A DNA stretch of 64,000 nucleotides from Odiellus spinosus. Its lineage: Eukaryota; Arthropoda; Arachnida; Opiliones; Phalangiidae. The notes below the pieces were generated by a model, which saw only the letters and a list, made by a program, of their open reading frames with translations, was not told where the DNA came from and searched no databases. Within the stretch, counting starts at the first letter, position 1. The number at the start of each line of letters is the position of its first letter. A program made the position numbers and the translations under genes. The stretch lies in assembly GCA_963920705.1 (NCBI GenBank), contig OY987230.1, positions 6,820,001-6,884,000 of the forward strand, read 5' to 3'. Below are positions 33,701 to 44,200 of the stretch, piece by piece.

Positions 33701-36700
33701 TTTATCGCGATATACTTTGAGATTTCGATTTTTATCGCGATCGACTTTAAGATTTCGATTTTTATCGTGATATACTTTGAGATTTCAATTTTTATCGTGA
33801 TCGACTTTGACATTTCAAATTTTCTCGCGACTGACTTTGAGATTTCAATTTTTATCGCATATTGTCGAAAATTAAACCCCTCCCACTCAGTCGGAGAACG
33901 ATAGCAACTCGAACATTCCCTCTTACGTCTTTGATCGAGTTCCTGATGCTATATTTATAGCAAAAGTCTATCATTTTATTCCATAAAAGTAAACAACGCC
34001 CCGTAGCTTAATACTATCAGCAAAGGGCTAGCTAAACGTACTAGCCCATCACTTAAAGTTAAAGTTAGCCAAAAAAGTCACCACCCCTGTCTGGCTCGAG
34101 TGGTTTGGACTCTTCCTCGATATTATGAGTCGGAAGAGAATGACGGAATTTAGACGGGCCGCGTTTGCCTATACTGTCTTCCCTCCCAGCTTCGGAATAC
34201 CTCCAAAGAGTGGCGCTTCCTCCGTTCACTATTTACACGGCGACTGCGGCCGCTAGAGTGTCTCGAATCAGAATCTGCCTGTACATTTACCTGGACCTTT
34301 GCTGATAGTATTAACCAAAGGGTCTTTTTTTACTTTTATGGAATAAAATTATATACTTTTGATTATAGTCATACATGGTGAAATCTTTTCAAAATCGTAT
34401 AATGAGTGTTTAAGAAATACGCCAAAATAACCTTTTATTCAAAAGAGCCATTGAATAAATCTCGAGATTCGAATAGGAGAATAGGATCGTCTGAATTTGA
34501 TTTTTCTATCGATACTTTTGAACAACAGAGTGGAAAGTCGACTTACTTGAGACAAGTGGCTTTGTTGCAAGTGATGGCTCAAGTGGGATCGTACGTGCCA
34601 GCCGAATACGCTTCTTTCAAGATCTGCGATCACATATTTTCTCGAATCGGAAACAATGACGATATGGAATCCAACGCCTCGACTTTCATGATAGAGGTAC
34701 GTATCAAATCGAAAAGAAAACTCTTATCTGTTGAAGAAAAATAAAAAAGAAACGCATTTTTATTAATTTTTCCATCCAATTTTGTTTCTTTTCATACGCA
34801 AAGATGCGAGAAACAAGCTACATTCTTAAAAACGTCACCAACAATTCTTTGATAATTATTGACGAATTGGGAAGAGGTAAGTTTACTTAATTTAACGTCA
34901 GTCATAGCTCATCTCGGTGACGTCGCGCCTATAAACTTCTCAACTAGCTAGGGCGCTACATTGGACTAACATTGAAAGAATAGGATGTCGTTTGACACCC
35001 AAGAATTTGTCCATCAAACGCCGGCCTATTATTTTTATGTTAAGACCTTACAAGCACTGTTGAGGGCTGAAATAATATGAACGGCCTGAATTTATCTTTA
35101 CTTTTATTCAAATTTTACCAAACTTTAGAAACTAATTTAAACACCAAAAAAGTGCCTAAAATTGTTTTGAAAATTCTCGAATACGTTTTTTGACATGGTG
35201 ATTCAGAAAATAAATTCAAAGGCTGTTCCATTGTTAGCTCCAAGTTTCCCATTAAGCTAGAGTCACTTTATAGTGAAGCAACATTCCAAAGAGATGTTCA
35301 AAACTAATTTTTTAATTTTAAACAAAGTTAGAGATCGGGTTTGGACAAGAAATTTCTGATTATTTTATCTTTATTCATAACTTAAAATTTTTCGAGGAAA
35401 GTCTATGATAAATCCAATGAAATCGCGAATAATTTTCCGATTATTTTTTATGATTAACTGATTAACTGATAGTTGTGGATTATTTTGTCTAAACCCCGAT
35501 CTCTAAACAAAGTATTAACTGCGTACGTTAGATCTTCTCGTACATTACTCTTGCATCCATTTTATAAGAAAATGTCTTTTTGATTTGAGAGTGGTTTCAA
35601 AGTTTTAAAAATTGAAGGTGTAGTTTAATTTTTTTTAATATATATGACAATTAAGCGTAATTTTACACAGGTACGAGCTTAGAAGAAGGTGCCGGCATTT
35701 GTTACGCAATTTGCGAATTTCTTCAAGGTTTAAAAGTAAATAACACTTTTTTTTTAAATTAAAGGGTTAGTGAAAAAAATATTATTTCTATAAATGAGGT
35801 CACTAACGCTTTAAAACTTAATTTCATTTATACTTGTAATATATTTTTAATCCTCCCTCTACGGCTCGTCCGATGTTAAGGCCTTCACCTTAGTGGCTAC
35901 TCATTTCAAAGACGTCTGCCTTTTGGACTTGAATTTCCCCAACGTTTCAAAGTTCGAAATTATGCTTATTTTTAAACTATAAAGGATAAGTCTTATGAAA
36001 ATTCTTATTTCTACATAAAAATTTATTTTGATTCGAGTACCATTTTTCCAAATCAAATACTTGATGTTTTTTTATCTTTAAATAGCTGACGATTGACGAT
36101 TGCCAATTAAATATTACATTTAAAATCATTATAATCTCTCTTAATTAAAACGCGAAGCCTAAAATTTAATTCGAAGTCTCCCGTTCGTTTGCAATTGAAA
36201 CACACTCTTATATACTCTTCCCTTATAGAGGGGGAGAAAAAAATTATAATTCCAGCGTTGATCTGTCTCAGATCCCTATGTTACAGATCCATAGGTTCTC
36301 ATACTAATCAATTTGGCAATGTTCCAATTGCGCACTTCCACTTTGAGCAGTTCTTATAAGCGCATTTGCACTTCAGCAGTATTTCGGTTTCGCAGTTTTC
36401 CATTTCCGCAGATTTCATTTAGTAGGTTAATGGAAAACTGCGCAAATGAAAATGCGCAAATGGAAAACTGTGCAAATGAAAACGGCGAAAATTAAAATGC
36501 GCAAATGGAAAATGCGCAGATAGAAAACTGCGCAAAACGAAAATAAGCAAATGGAAAACTGCGCAAATAAAAATGCGTGAATGGGGAACTGCGCAAATGG
36601 GAAACTGCACAAATGGAAATGCGCAAATGAAAATGTGCAAATGATAATGGATGTGAATCCAAATCCTTTAATTTATACCTTTAAATTTTCTCATTTCAAA

Positions 36701-39003
36701 GTTTTCTTTGAAAAAGCATTTTTTCCCGAGACTTATCCTTTAAAATAGAAATACTTTTCCCAAGTACACTTTTGCAGAAAACTCAATAAGTATATTTCTT
36801 TCCCCGCAGTTCGCATCTAATGGTTGATCATACGGGCTCCAATTCGACTCTAGAATGCGATTGGAAAGATTCAAACTATCATTTTAGTCACGTTTTAACG
36901 TCTGGAAGTACTTCGGAAGAACACTACGGTATATATTATATAAATCGACGAATTTATGCTAGATTTCATTCAACTTGAACATCTATACTCGAAGTAACGT
37001 GAAAATATTTTTCCTATCTCTCGCAGGTTTGAAGTTAGCTCATAAAATCAGCCTCCCGGAAGAGATCTTGAAAGAGAGTAGAAGAATAGTCAAAGAGACG
37101 GATGAAGAAAAAAGGGTTCGTACATTTACCAAACTAAAATAGAAACGAAAGTTTCGGCCAAGAGAATCTACTGGCCAATGAAATGGATGCTTTATAGGAA
37201 AGAGATGGAAATACCTGTAGGGTAAAGGTTAAATCAATGCGCCAAACCATAAGTTCATAACTTATATTAGAAAAGTAATTATTATCAAGTAGCTACGTAA
37301 CTAGTAGAGATCGGGGTTTGGACAAAATAATCAGTTAATCAGTTCATCATCAAAAAATAATCGGAAAATTATTCGCGATTACATTGGATTTATCATAGAC
37401 TTTCCTCGAAAAATTTTAAGTTATGAATAAAGATAAAATAATCAGAAATTTCTTGTCCAAACCCCGATCTCTAACTAGAGTTCTAAAATTACAGTAATTT
37501 ACGGGTAGTTACAAAATGATTTTGTATTTGAATTTCTGTGATTTTAAATGCGAAATTCCTGTTTAAAACTCTTCAAAATTCTTATTTTTTACTAAACAAT
37601 TCCTACACCAATGAAAAATTAAATGTTTTTCATGATAAACTTGACCATTTGACTTGGCATTGATAGAGCAAAGTGATTCAGACGTAAAAAATTAAATTAA
37701 CACGCCCTTAAAGACAAAAAACTTAAAACTAGAGTTCGGAATTCGTATAACTTTTGTTAATTAAATAAGACAATCGTGAATGTCAATCAGATATTATCCG
37801 TTTTGTGAAAATCATTTCCATTTGCTATTCGAGTTAACGTATATCCTAATGTAAGGCAAACTTTTTATTCGTACTCCTTGTTATAGGAAATTGATATAAG
37901 TTATACGAGTTATTCATTTGCCGATAAGAACGATTTAAAACTTAAGTTTCTTCGCGGATTTTAAACAAAATTGAGATCTCGAAGCTAGAATGTAGTCATT
38001 TAGTCGCTGTTCCTTTCAATTTAGATTAAAATCTAAATATTATATTTCATTCTACACGAATTTCGAGAAACATTATATTTTTATCTTGGCGTTATCCGTT
38101 TGAATAAACGCGTAATTTGTTTATTAATCGAGCTTAAAATTTTATCTCGGTAAAATTCGTATCCATGTTTGATACGCGTCTGTTTCTATAATTTTTCATT
38201 TCATATTAACAAAAAGTTTAAATGAGATTAAAATATTAAATAAATATCAATGGATATCCTAAATTTTTCAATATCTGATTCCGAACTCTTAAAACTAGAG
38301 ATCGGGGTTTGGACAAAATAATCCACAACTATCAGTTAATCAGTTAATCATAAAAAAATTATCGGAAAATTATTCGCGATTACATTGGATTTATCATAGA
38401 CTTTTTTCGAAAAATTTTAAGTTATGAATAAAGATAAAATAATCAGAAATTTCTTGTCCAAACCCCGATCTCTACTTAAAACGCTAGGATATTTTTCTTG
38501 GATAAGTTGTCATTTTCGGATAAAAACGGTATTATTATTTATTTTATCTTCGGGTAAATTAATTGCAACAGATAAAAATGTTTTAATCAAACGGATAATA
38601 TCTGAATATAATTCAGTAGATCATATCCAATTAATAAAAGTTATACAATTTCAAAGCACTATCGTTTATGAACGGGGACTATATAGCAGTAGCACTATAA
38701 CGTCTACCGTATATTTTATTCAACAACGTGGCAATATTTTCTTTCCTCATATAACATCAGGAAAAGAGATTGTTGCCCAAAGAAGCGAGGATACAAAGGT
38801 TAAAGTTCGCGATTCAAGCCAGTATCAAACAAATATTGAGAAATGGACGAATGAACGAGCTCGATTTAAGAATGACGGTGGCTGAGGTTAAACAACAATA
38901 TAATGGTAGTTTGATTCTAATTGATCAAGAATTTGACAAGGAAAATCAAGAACAATTTGACAAGGAAAACGAACAACAATCTGATATCGATATTGATCAA
39001 TAA
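24774..39003 (+). CDS. MSH4: MutS homologue MSH4 (meiotic crossover factor)
   Basis: MSH4 pairs with MSH5 as a meiosis-specific ATPase that clamps recombination intermediates and promotes crossovers; it does not repair mismatches. Exons: 24774-24795, 25010-25265, 25369-25469, 25874-26282, 27713-27834, 28283-28698, 30608-30727, 30801-30867, 31694-31881, 31984-31996, 32828-32873, 33100-33224, 33315-33409, 33488-33535, 34529-34696, 34804-34876, 35671-35735, 35881-35951, 36810-36928, 37027-37115, 38761-39003. Total 2856 nt, 951 aa (human about 936), phases consistent throughout. It has a Ser-rich N-terminus and [14 protein letters not shown], then the MutS connector, core and clamp ([32 protein letters not shown]) with no mismatch-binding domain I, as usual for MSH4. 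Walker A GPNM/SGKST lies at about 673-681, Walker [11 protein letters not shown] with Asp752-Glu753, and FTLVATHF with His786. Exon 1 (MEETPKY) is inferred; exons 18 and 20 use weak donors (GTTCGA, GTTCGT). All ATPase motifs are intact. Confidence 0.95.
26701..26770. other. Perfect 18-bp hairpin in MSH4 intron 4
   Basis: CCTTACCAAAGGCAGGAG (26701-26718) is exactly complementary to CTCCTGCCTTTGGTAAGG (26753-26770), with a 34-base loop. I see no second copy of this hairpin in the window and no flanking duplication. It could be a small foldback or an RNA hairpin. Confidence 0.8.
27035..27345. mobile_element. Inverted pair of CAGATAGTCCCTTTAA-family fragments in MSH4 intron 4
   Basis: Left arm CAGTCAAAGCTAGGCTG...GCATAAGGGAAGAGC and right arm GCTATTCCC...CAGCCTAGCTTTGACAG are inverted copies, ending at CAGATAGTCCCTTTAA near 27340. 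The same sequence recurs at about 27935-28096 and 30985-31125 in the same gene and partly at about 6900-6960. Confidence 0.65.
27880..28097. mobile_element. Poly-A tract and CAGATAGTCCCTTTAA-family MITE in MSH4 intron 5
   Basis: An A-rich run of about 28 bases (27883-27910) precedes a short element from TTTAAAGGCCCTATCTGC (about 27943) to GCAGATAGTCCCTTTAA (about 28093). These are inverted ends; the interior holds GCCTAGCTTTGACTG. Confidence 0.65.
28783..30029. repeat. 32-bp minisatellite, about 39 units, with 11-unit higher-order period, in MSH4 intron 6
   Basis: The unit is AATTTGAGATTACAAAGCTA followed by CTTTTGTGAATG. A variant with AAGATA in place of AAGCTA occurs at 28957, 29085, 29309, 29437 and 29661, that is at spacings of 4, 7, 4 and 7 units. 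Edge units (GAGGAAG in place of TGTGAATG) differ from the core, as expected for an array growing from the inside. Confidence 0.94.
30047..30226. mobile_element. hAT-like 180-bp MITE (TAGAGATCGGGG family), MSH4 intron 6
   Basis: Terminal inverted repeats TAGAGATCGGGGTTTGGACA and the complement; flanked by an exact 8-bp duplication TCCAAAGT (30039-30046 and 30227-30234). It sits at the right edge of the 32-bp minisatellite. Confidence 0.92.
30985..31130. mobile_element. CAGATAGTCCCTTTAA-family fragment in MSH4 intron 8
   Basis: Contains CAGTCAAAGCTAGGCTTTG, GCATAAGGGAAGAAT and CAGATAGGGCCTTTAAAGGG, matching the copies in introns 4 and 5 of the same gene. Confidence 0.6.
31480..31652. mobile_element. 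GTTTCCCTTTAA-family fragment in MSH4 intron 8
   Basis: Shares CACCAAAAACGTGTCTAAA and CCATTTTTAGCTCCAAG plus TTTCCCTTTAA with copies at 195, 35090, 39295, 40008 and 63586. It ends about 40 bp before exon 9. Confidence 0.6.
31984..31996 (+). CDS. MSH4: 13-nt microexon of MSH4 (exon 10)
   Basis: The sequence TTAAAATTAAATT lies between a pyrimidine-rich acceptor (CTACTCAAATCTCAG) and a consensus donor (GTAAGT). Exon 9 ends in phase 0 and exon 11 must be entered with one base in hand; 13 nt supplies exactly that shift and encodes LKLN plus the first base of a Cys codon. The joined protein reads [18 protein letters not shown], aligning with vertebrate MSH4 LIKMNERCQESLREIY. Without this exon the frame is lost. 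Confidence 0.88.
32080..32580. mobile_element. MITE-like element in MSH4 intron 10
   Basis: Inverted ends around GGACCTTGTCAAATTGAT and GATCAATTCTACAAGGCCCG, with the interior motif TGTCATTTCAATGTGC seen in the family at 5.95, 12.3 and 61.6 kb. Confidence 0.6.
33601..33862. repeat. 30-bp tandem repeat in MSH4 intron 14
   Basis: About nine loose units of GAGATTTCGATTTTTATCGC plus a GATCGACTTT part. The 30-bp period keeps frames open on both strands without being coding. Confidence 0.8.
33958..34368. mobile_element. Inverted-repeat element (CAAAAGTCTATCATTTTATT family) in MSH4 intron 14
   Basis: Left arm CAAAAGTCTATCATTTTATT with CCATAAAAGTAAACAAC and TTAATACTATCAGCAAAGG; the right arm is the inverted counterpart (CTTTGCTGATAGTATTAACC ... 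ACTTTTATGGAATAAAATT). Other copies: 52829-53596 (interior in the opposite orientation, interrupted) and 62214-62370 (truncated). The interior has a GC-rich segment (GGCGACTGCGGCCGC) and no frame that I recognise. Confidence 0.75.
34975..35256. mobile_element. GTTTCCCTTTAA-family element in MSH4 intron 16
   Basis: The left part carries AGAATAGGATGTCGTTTGAC and CATCAAACGCCGGCCTATT; the right part carries CACCAAAAAAGTGCCTAAA and CTCCAAGTTTCCCATTAA. The layout matches 39945-40175. Confidence 0.6.
35329..35505. mobile_element. hAT-like MITE (TAGAGATCGGGG family), MSH4 intron 16
   Basis: A 177-bp copy flanked by exact 8-bp duplications AACAAAGT (35321-35328 and 35506-35513). Confidence 0.92.
36317..36645. 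mobile_element. GCGCAAATG-repeat element in MSH4 intron 18
   Basis: The right half is a run of AATGGAAAACTGCGCAAATG-type motifs; the left half carries the inverted form (TTGCGCACTTCCAC, GCGCATTTGCAC, CGCAGTTTTCCATTT). The same motif structure makes up the element inserted at 52873-53271, so this is a second member of that family. The exact ends are not clear. Confidence 0.65.
37305..37473. mobile_element. hAT-like MITE (TAGAGATCGGGG family), MSH4 intron 20
   Basis: A 169-bp copy with both inverted ends. The flanks GTAACTAG and ACTAGAGT share only ACTAG, so the duplication is imperfect or one end has been altered. Confidence 0.85.
38296..38474. mobile_element. hAT-like MITE (TAGAGATCGGGG family), second copy in MSH4 intron 20
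   Basis: A 179-bp copy flanked by exact 8-bp duplications CTTAAAAC (38288-38295 and 38475-38482). It ends about 290 bp before the last exon. Confidence 0.92.
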
Positions 39004-39004
39004 A
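38999..39004 (+). terminator. Possible MSH4 poly(A) signal overlapping the stop codon
   Basis: AATAAA spans the TAA stop codon (39001-39003). It is the nearest hexamer, but a signal this close would leave almost no 3' UTR. A site further downstream is equally possible. Confidence 0.3.
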
Positions 39005-39294
39005 CTGGTTTCGAAATATAACACCAATCTAAGATCAAAATTTAACTCTTAAAACATGTGAAACCTTACTTTGTTTTTGTCTAACTGCCCCCATTAGGAA
39101 TTCGGGCAAAGATAATGATAATTGATCAGAATTTATTTAAATTTAGAAAACTGTAACACGCCTTACTTTCACAAAACTATTGCTTTTGAGTCTCTGATGA
39201 TATGTTGATTCATCCCAGATTTCAGTTTAAATTAAGAAGAAGTTTTTGGAAAATATTGTTGTAACTGCCACGGTTAGAACGTTCACAGACGATT

Positions 39295-39475
39295 AAATGG
39301 AAACTTAGAGTTAAAAATTAAACAGCTTTTGAATTTATTTTCGGAATCAGCATGACAAAAGGTATTTGTCAATTTTCAAAACAATTTTTAGACACGTTTA
39401 TCGAGTATAAATTAATTTAAATTTAGTTTGGTAAAGTTTCTATAAAAGTAACTATAAATTCGGGCCAATTCAGCC
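39295..39475. mobile_element. GTTTCCCTTTAA-family fragment, inverted
   Basis: Contains GGAAACTTAGAGTTAAAAATTA-like and GAATTTATTTTCGGAATC sequence, the complement of the copy at 40008-40175. It directly abuts the 414-bp palindromic element that follows. Confidence 0.6.
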
Positions 39476-39477
39476 AT

Positions 39478-39891
39478 AAAGGGAGAATGAAAGGCCGAAA
39501 CAACCTATTTTAATCGATTAAGAATGCTAAAATAATGAGAAAAACAATAATATAACTCACTAAAAATATTTCCAAAGTTCCGATGCTAAGCCTAGGCTGC
39601 CTAGCTCTAGCACGACCTGTAGTTTTTTTAATATTCGCGGCCGTTCTTGTCGCCAATCACGTGCGTGAACGCGTATTTTAAAAATACGCGTACTCGCTCG
39701 TGATTGGCGACTAAATCAGACTAGTTCGCCGAGCTAGGCAGCCAAGGCTTAGCATCTCAAAGTTTCGGAACTTTGGAAATTTATTTTAAAATAACGAAAT
39801 ATTTTTGGTGAGTTATATTATTGTTTTTCTCATTATTTTAGCATACTTAATCGATTAAAAATAGGTTGTTTTGGCCTTTCATTCTCCCTTT
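39478..39891. mobile_element. 414-bp near-full-length palindromic MITE
   Basis: Ends AAAGGGAGAATGAAAGGCC and its complement. Arms remain complementary almost to the centre (AATCGATTAAG / CTTAATCGATT; TGCTAAGCCTAGGCTGCC / GGCAGCCAAGGCTTAGCA; CGCCAATCACG / CGTGATTGGCG), around the central GCGTATTTTAAAAATACGC. Confidence 0.85.
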
Positions 39892-39944
39892 AATTCAACA
39901 GCGCTTGTAATGTCCCAACATTAAGATAACAGGCAGGCATTTCA

Positions 39945-40175
39945 TGTCTAAGGCCTTGTTCATCAAACGCCGGGATATTGGCGTTGAAGGCTGAAATCGT
40001 ATGATTGGCCCGAATTTACATTTATTTTTATTCAAACTTTACCCAACTTTAGAAATTAATTTAAACACCAAAAACGGGTCTAAAAATTGTTTGAAAAAAT
40101 TCAATTTTTGACATGATGATTCCGAAAATAAATTCAAAAGCTGTTCCATTTTTAGATCCAAGTTTCACTTTAAAG
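39945..40175. mobile_element. GTTTCCCTTTAA-family element
   Basis: Begins near AAGGCCTTGTTCATCAAACG and runs through CACCAAAAACGGGTCTAAA to CAAGTTTCACTTTAA. Same order of motifs as 34975-35256. Confidence 0.6.
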
Positions 40176-40650
40176 TTTCTTAAAAAAACCTATTCAAAAT
40201 CCAGTATTTTCCCCTAAAAATATAATCATTATTCATAATGTAAAATAGTAATCGGCTTGTTTTTTATGTTGAGGAGCTAGATTGAGCTCAGAAACGAAGA
40301 AATACGATTCTGTCCATCCTTAACATTGTAAAATCAACATCCCATATAGTTCCAACCAGAGTAATTTAGTTTTTAGGGCTATTTTTTTTTTTTTTTTTTT
40401 TTTTTTTTTGTCAAAATAAGTTGTGGTTACCATATAGCTTTCCAAATATAAAATATTTTTTTCGGTAAAATGAAAACGAATAACACAACATTATCTTGCC
40501 CAAATTTCTAGGGCTGTTTTGGTTGTTATTGAAATAAAAAATACTTAACAAAATACACGTGTCATTGCTGATAAAGTATTTATTGTTGATGCATCTAAAT
40601 TATTATTTTAAGCTTGGGTTAGGCTTAACGCTAATTTTGATTTGAATCAT
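40176..40650. other. Non-coding DNA with a T homopolymer
   Basis: AT-rich. A run of about 27 T lies at 40382-40408. No coding segment recognised. Confidence 0.5.
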
Positions 40651-40978
40651 TACAAGTGATTTTTTATCGATACCTTATCGTTTAAATAGGTCTTATCCAC
40701 CAGTAAAAAACTTACAAACAAATATTAAGCTAGATATAAATTTAAAACTTATCATCAAAATAGGCTTAGCTGGATTCATGGAGATCTTGAACTCCCCATA
40801 TATAAGGACTAGCGACAAATGACATTGATCGCTAGTTTTTATATGGGGGAGCTAAGCCTATTTTGGTGGTAAGTTTTCCAGTTTAATTTTTTTACTGGTG
40901 GATTAGGCCCATTTAAACGATAAGGAATAGATAAAAAGATCCCTTGTTGTTAGGTTGCATTCTTTCTTAAAAGGGACA
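40651..40978. mobile_element. Long-TIR foldback MITE (GCAACCTAACAACAAGTGA family)
   Basis: The long inverted arms include GTTTAAATAGGTCTTATCC / GGATTAGGCCCATTTAAAC and AAAATAGGCTTAGCTGG / GAGCTAAGCCTATTTT, bounded by ACAAGTGATTTTTTATCGA and TTGTTGTTAGGTTGCATTCT. Confidence 0.75.
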
Positions 40979-41254
40979 GAATTGAAAATGGAAGATTAAC
41001 TGCACGCTAAAATAATATTAACATTTATTTTTTTTTAATTATTAGGTGAGATTTTGTAGTATAAATAAATTTCTAAATTTTTTTTTTTTTTTTTTTTTTC
41101 GGTTTGAATTCCAGGTAAATGATAAGTCTGGCTGATTGTTTCGTTCGTTGATGGATTAACTAGGCTTATAAAATTAGACTATTATTTATACCGGGTTTTA
41201 AAATTCAAAGCTTTCCCAACGCGAGTAAACGGACCCTGGATTTCTCTACAGCTA

Positions 41255-44200
41255 CGGTCACACTAGCATTTCTTAATCGATTTGAAACAGAAAAATCAAA
41301 CAATTATTAAAATCATCGGGAATCGTTTTAAAGGTCACGCGTTCACGCAAGTATCTTTATAAATCGATTTATCGTAGCTTCATCTATTGGTTGTTGAAAC
41401 CGAATCGGTACGAAACTGGTTCCCGAAGCAGTTTCGAGAAATCGAATCAAATCGTTTCCCGTTCACACGACTAAAGCGAAACAGTTTGAAACGGTTTTAA
41501 TCGATTCCAAAGCCTAGTACGAACGCGGCTTACGAATAATGTTTATCAAACGTGGCCAGTTGCCTACGTGTAAATTTAAAGGGGGCCACAAAATCCACTT
41601 AAAGATGCCTCGAAAACAAAAAAAGGGCCTTCAAAATCCTGTAAAAGTAAGCCTCAAATTACTGTCGAGTTAAAGGTTAGAGATACGTTATCAGCCTACG
41701 TGGGAAAACATCCTGAGGCCACCACTGGTTCTGGCACGTGATATAGTGAAAACTTTAATCAGGGCCGGATTAAGCGATTTGGCGCCCGGGGGCAAAAATA
41801 ATGAGCGTCCCCTAATTTGAAAATCCAACATTAATTCACGTCTTAATCTCTCAAAGAAAAGACAAATTCATCGCGCCCCATCCAAATTTTAGTAAAATAA
41901 TCGCTTGGACTACAAGGGTATCACCAGATTTGTTGGGCGCCCCCATTTCGCTAGCCCCCGTAATCCCTGACTTAAATATCACATTACATTTTTTTGCAAG
42001 ACATGGTTAATGCGCAACTAACCGTTTAGAAACAAGGCACGAAGGAGCTGTATGTATTTGATTTTTACCTCCCCGACTGAACTGGTCTGTGTGTGTGTCT
42101 GTGTCACTTCCTGTGAAAGCGGATATCCTGTGTAAGCGGATATCACGTGACCAAGCTCGTGGAGCCAAAAGTCTAGAGACATTATCATACCCGCTTATCG
42201 TTCAATTCCGTTTAACGGGAATTACCTCCTTTAAGCATGGCTGCCACGTTAAGTTTCAAGTGTCGTGCAATGATATGCAACAGGACGTCTCCAATTGCAT
42301 ATTATCACCTTCCACCATCCACTTTACGGTCAAACCTCGATGCTGGACAGTTGAAGGCGATCATACGCAATGGGACGTCTCCCACTGTTATAATCACCTC
42401 CGACCATCTCCACACCAAGGTCCAACCTTCAGGGTCCGATCTCAGCGGGCCATACTAGCGAGGCGTCCCTCACTAATATGGTCCACATCGATCTTCCACT
42501 CTCCAAACATCGCCCCACCAATGGGTAAATTAACATTGCGAACCAAGCGCCTAGAGATCAAGAATCGTCTAGACATTGAAGGGAGGGGGTTTTCCTCCCA
42601 GCTTCATGGCCACTTCGCTCGACTAATAAAGGATTTCGATCGGTTTATATACTACCTTTTTGGAGTGAATGCAAATGAGCCTTATGGTGTGATATCGTTT
42701 AGGGAAATGAAACGCAATATTAATTTATTTTATAATTAAAAATATCAAAATGGTTAAACTTAATCTAATTAATAATTCAGTTGAAAAATCAATTTAAAAT
42801 TCGAGATAGTTTAGAAGATATTTAAGAAATTGTCCAAAAATTTTGTGAAATTTGACCGTTTAATACCAGCTTGAGTTGGCAACACGCGCTTAGCTGTTTT
42901 CCATATATCATTTAGTCCAAAAAGCAAAGGTATAACGGGCAGTATAGGCTAAGGCTTTCTGCAAACTTGGGGTGGATTGAAGAATCTAAATAAAGGTACG
43001 TTTACACGGGCATCCAAGATAGAAATGATATAAGATTTAAAGCTGAGGCGGATTGATACAAAATGTTAAACCTCTTAAGAAAAATGATAGTGGTGAAAAC
43101 TCTCCTTGAACAAAAGTACAGTAGGTTTCCCGTGATTAAAAAACAACAATTTTGAAGAAAAAATGGATATCTGATGTTGGAATAAAAAATAGGCTTCAGT
43201 TTTCTCCAATATAAAACCAAGAAACATTTCCGATTATTTTCATAATCGAAATAAGCCATGTACTGTGAACTTCGAGACCAGGAGACGAGGCCAGACCAGA
43301 CGAAAGAGAGCTATAATGATTTAAGAGAGATAATCAACCAGCATAGAATGTTATCACCATTTGAAGTCAACAGAGCAGCGACACGGCTTTCATTTATCAC
43401 CAGAAAGAGACGGCCCGGCTACGAAGAATTGAAACGTGCAAGCAGTTAGTGTTTTCGGACTCGACATATGAGATACCTACAGTCAGTAAAAGCTCGGCAG
43501 TTCTTCATACGGCCTCGTAATTGTAAACATAAAAGGAGCTATTCAAATATAAGTACTAACGGTATGGAATTGGTCTACTTTCAGTCTTTTAAGATATTTT
43601 TTATCATAGGAGTGGAAGATAACGTCTTGTAACCGGTTTGGAAAATAACCTCTCAACCAGCTCAATCCTTGGATTCTTCCATTGACTGGGATCACTTGTA
43701 TGATGAGAATATCGGTAATGGTCCTCTATTAGCACGTCAAATCAAGAATTTCAGACGAAAATTGTACCGGAAGTAATTACCAATCATCTACCGACAATGG
43801 GTTGTAAATGGAACATTCAGTCTTCAATATTCCTTGGTTTGTCCAAGAGGAACTTGCTACCATATCTTCGTCGTTTTCATTCCTTGTCTTCCTTGCCATC
43901 CCAGACTAAATTCTTCGTCTTTATCAAATCAGTGGATTATCAAAGATAATCACACAGTACAGCCTATACTCAAGTGTTAATTTATATTACAAGAACTTGT
44001 ATTTTACATATTTATTTAGAAAATAAACATTTCATTTGGTGGGTCTATTAAGAAATCTAGGCCTGCCGCATATAATTATGGGTACCGCAGGACATTTCAT
44101 TTGGTGTGTATATTAAGAAGTCTACGACCTGCCGCATACAATTATGGGTAACGCAGGACACTCTTTTGAATTCTCTGAATCCTTGAGGTTAAGGGAAAAA

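Noticed and set aside
34110-34135. SINE-like A box (TGGCTCGAGTGG) in the element at 33958.
   Set aside because: No B box follows, and the element is bounded by terminal inverted repeats, so a DNA-transposon relic fits better.
37116-37142. MSH4 ending at the TAG at 37140.
   Set aside because: Homology continues in the exon at 38761-39003 ([16 protein letters not shown], then [12 protein letters not shown]), in phase with a donor at 37116. Retained only as a possible isoform.
38424-38885. 153-aa frame overlapping the last MSH4 exon in another frame.
   Set aside because: It starts inside a MITE. The MSH4 frame in the same region matches the MSH4 C-terminus and has a good acceptor, so this is a shadow.
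42089-42739. 216-aa frame in duplicated unit copy A.
   Set aside because: The frame is broken in copy B and begins in the GT-rich microsatellite. No recognisable domain.
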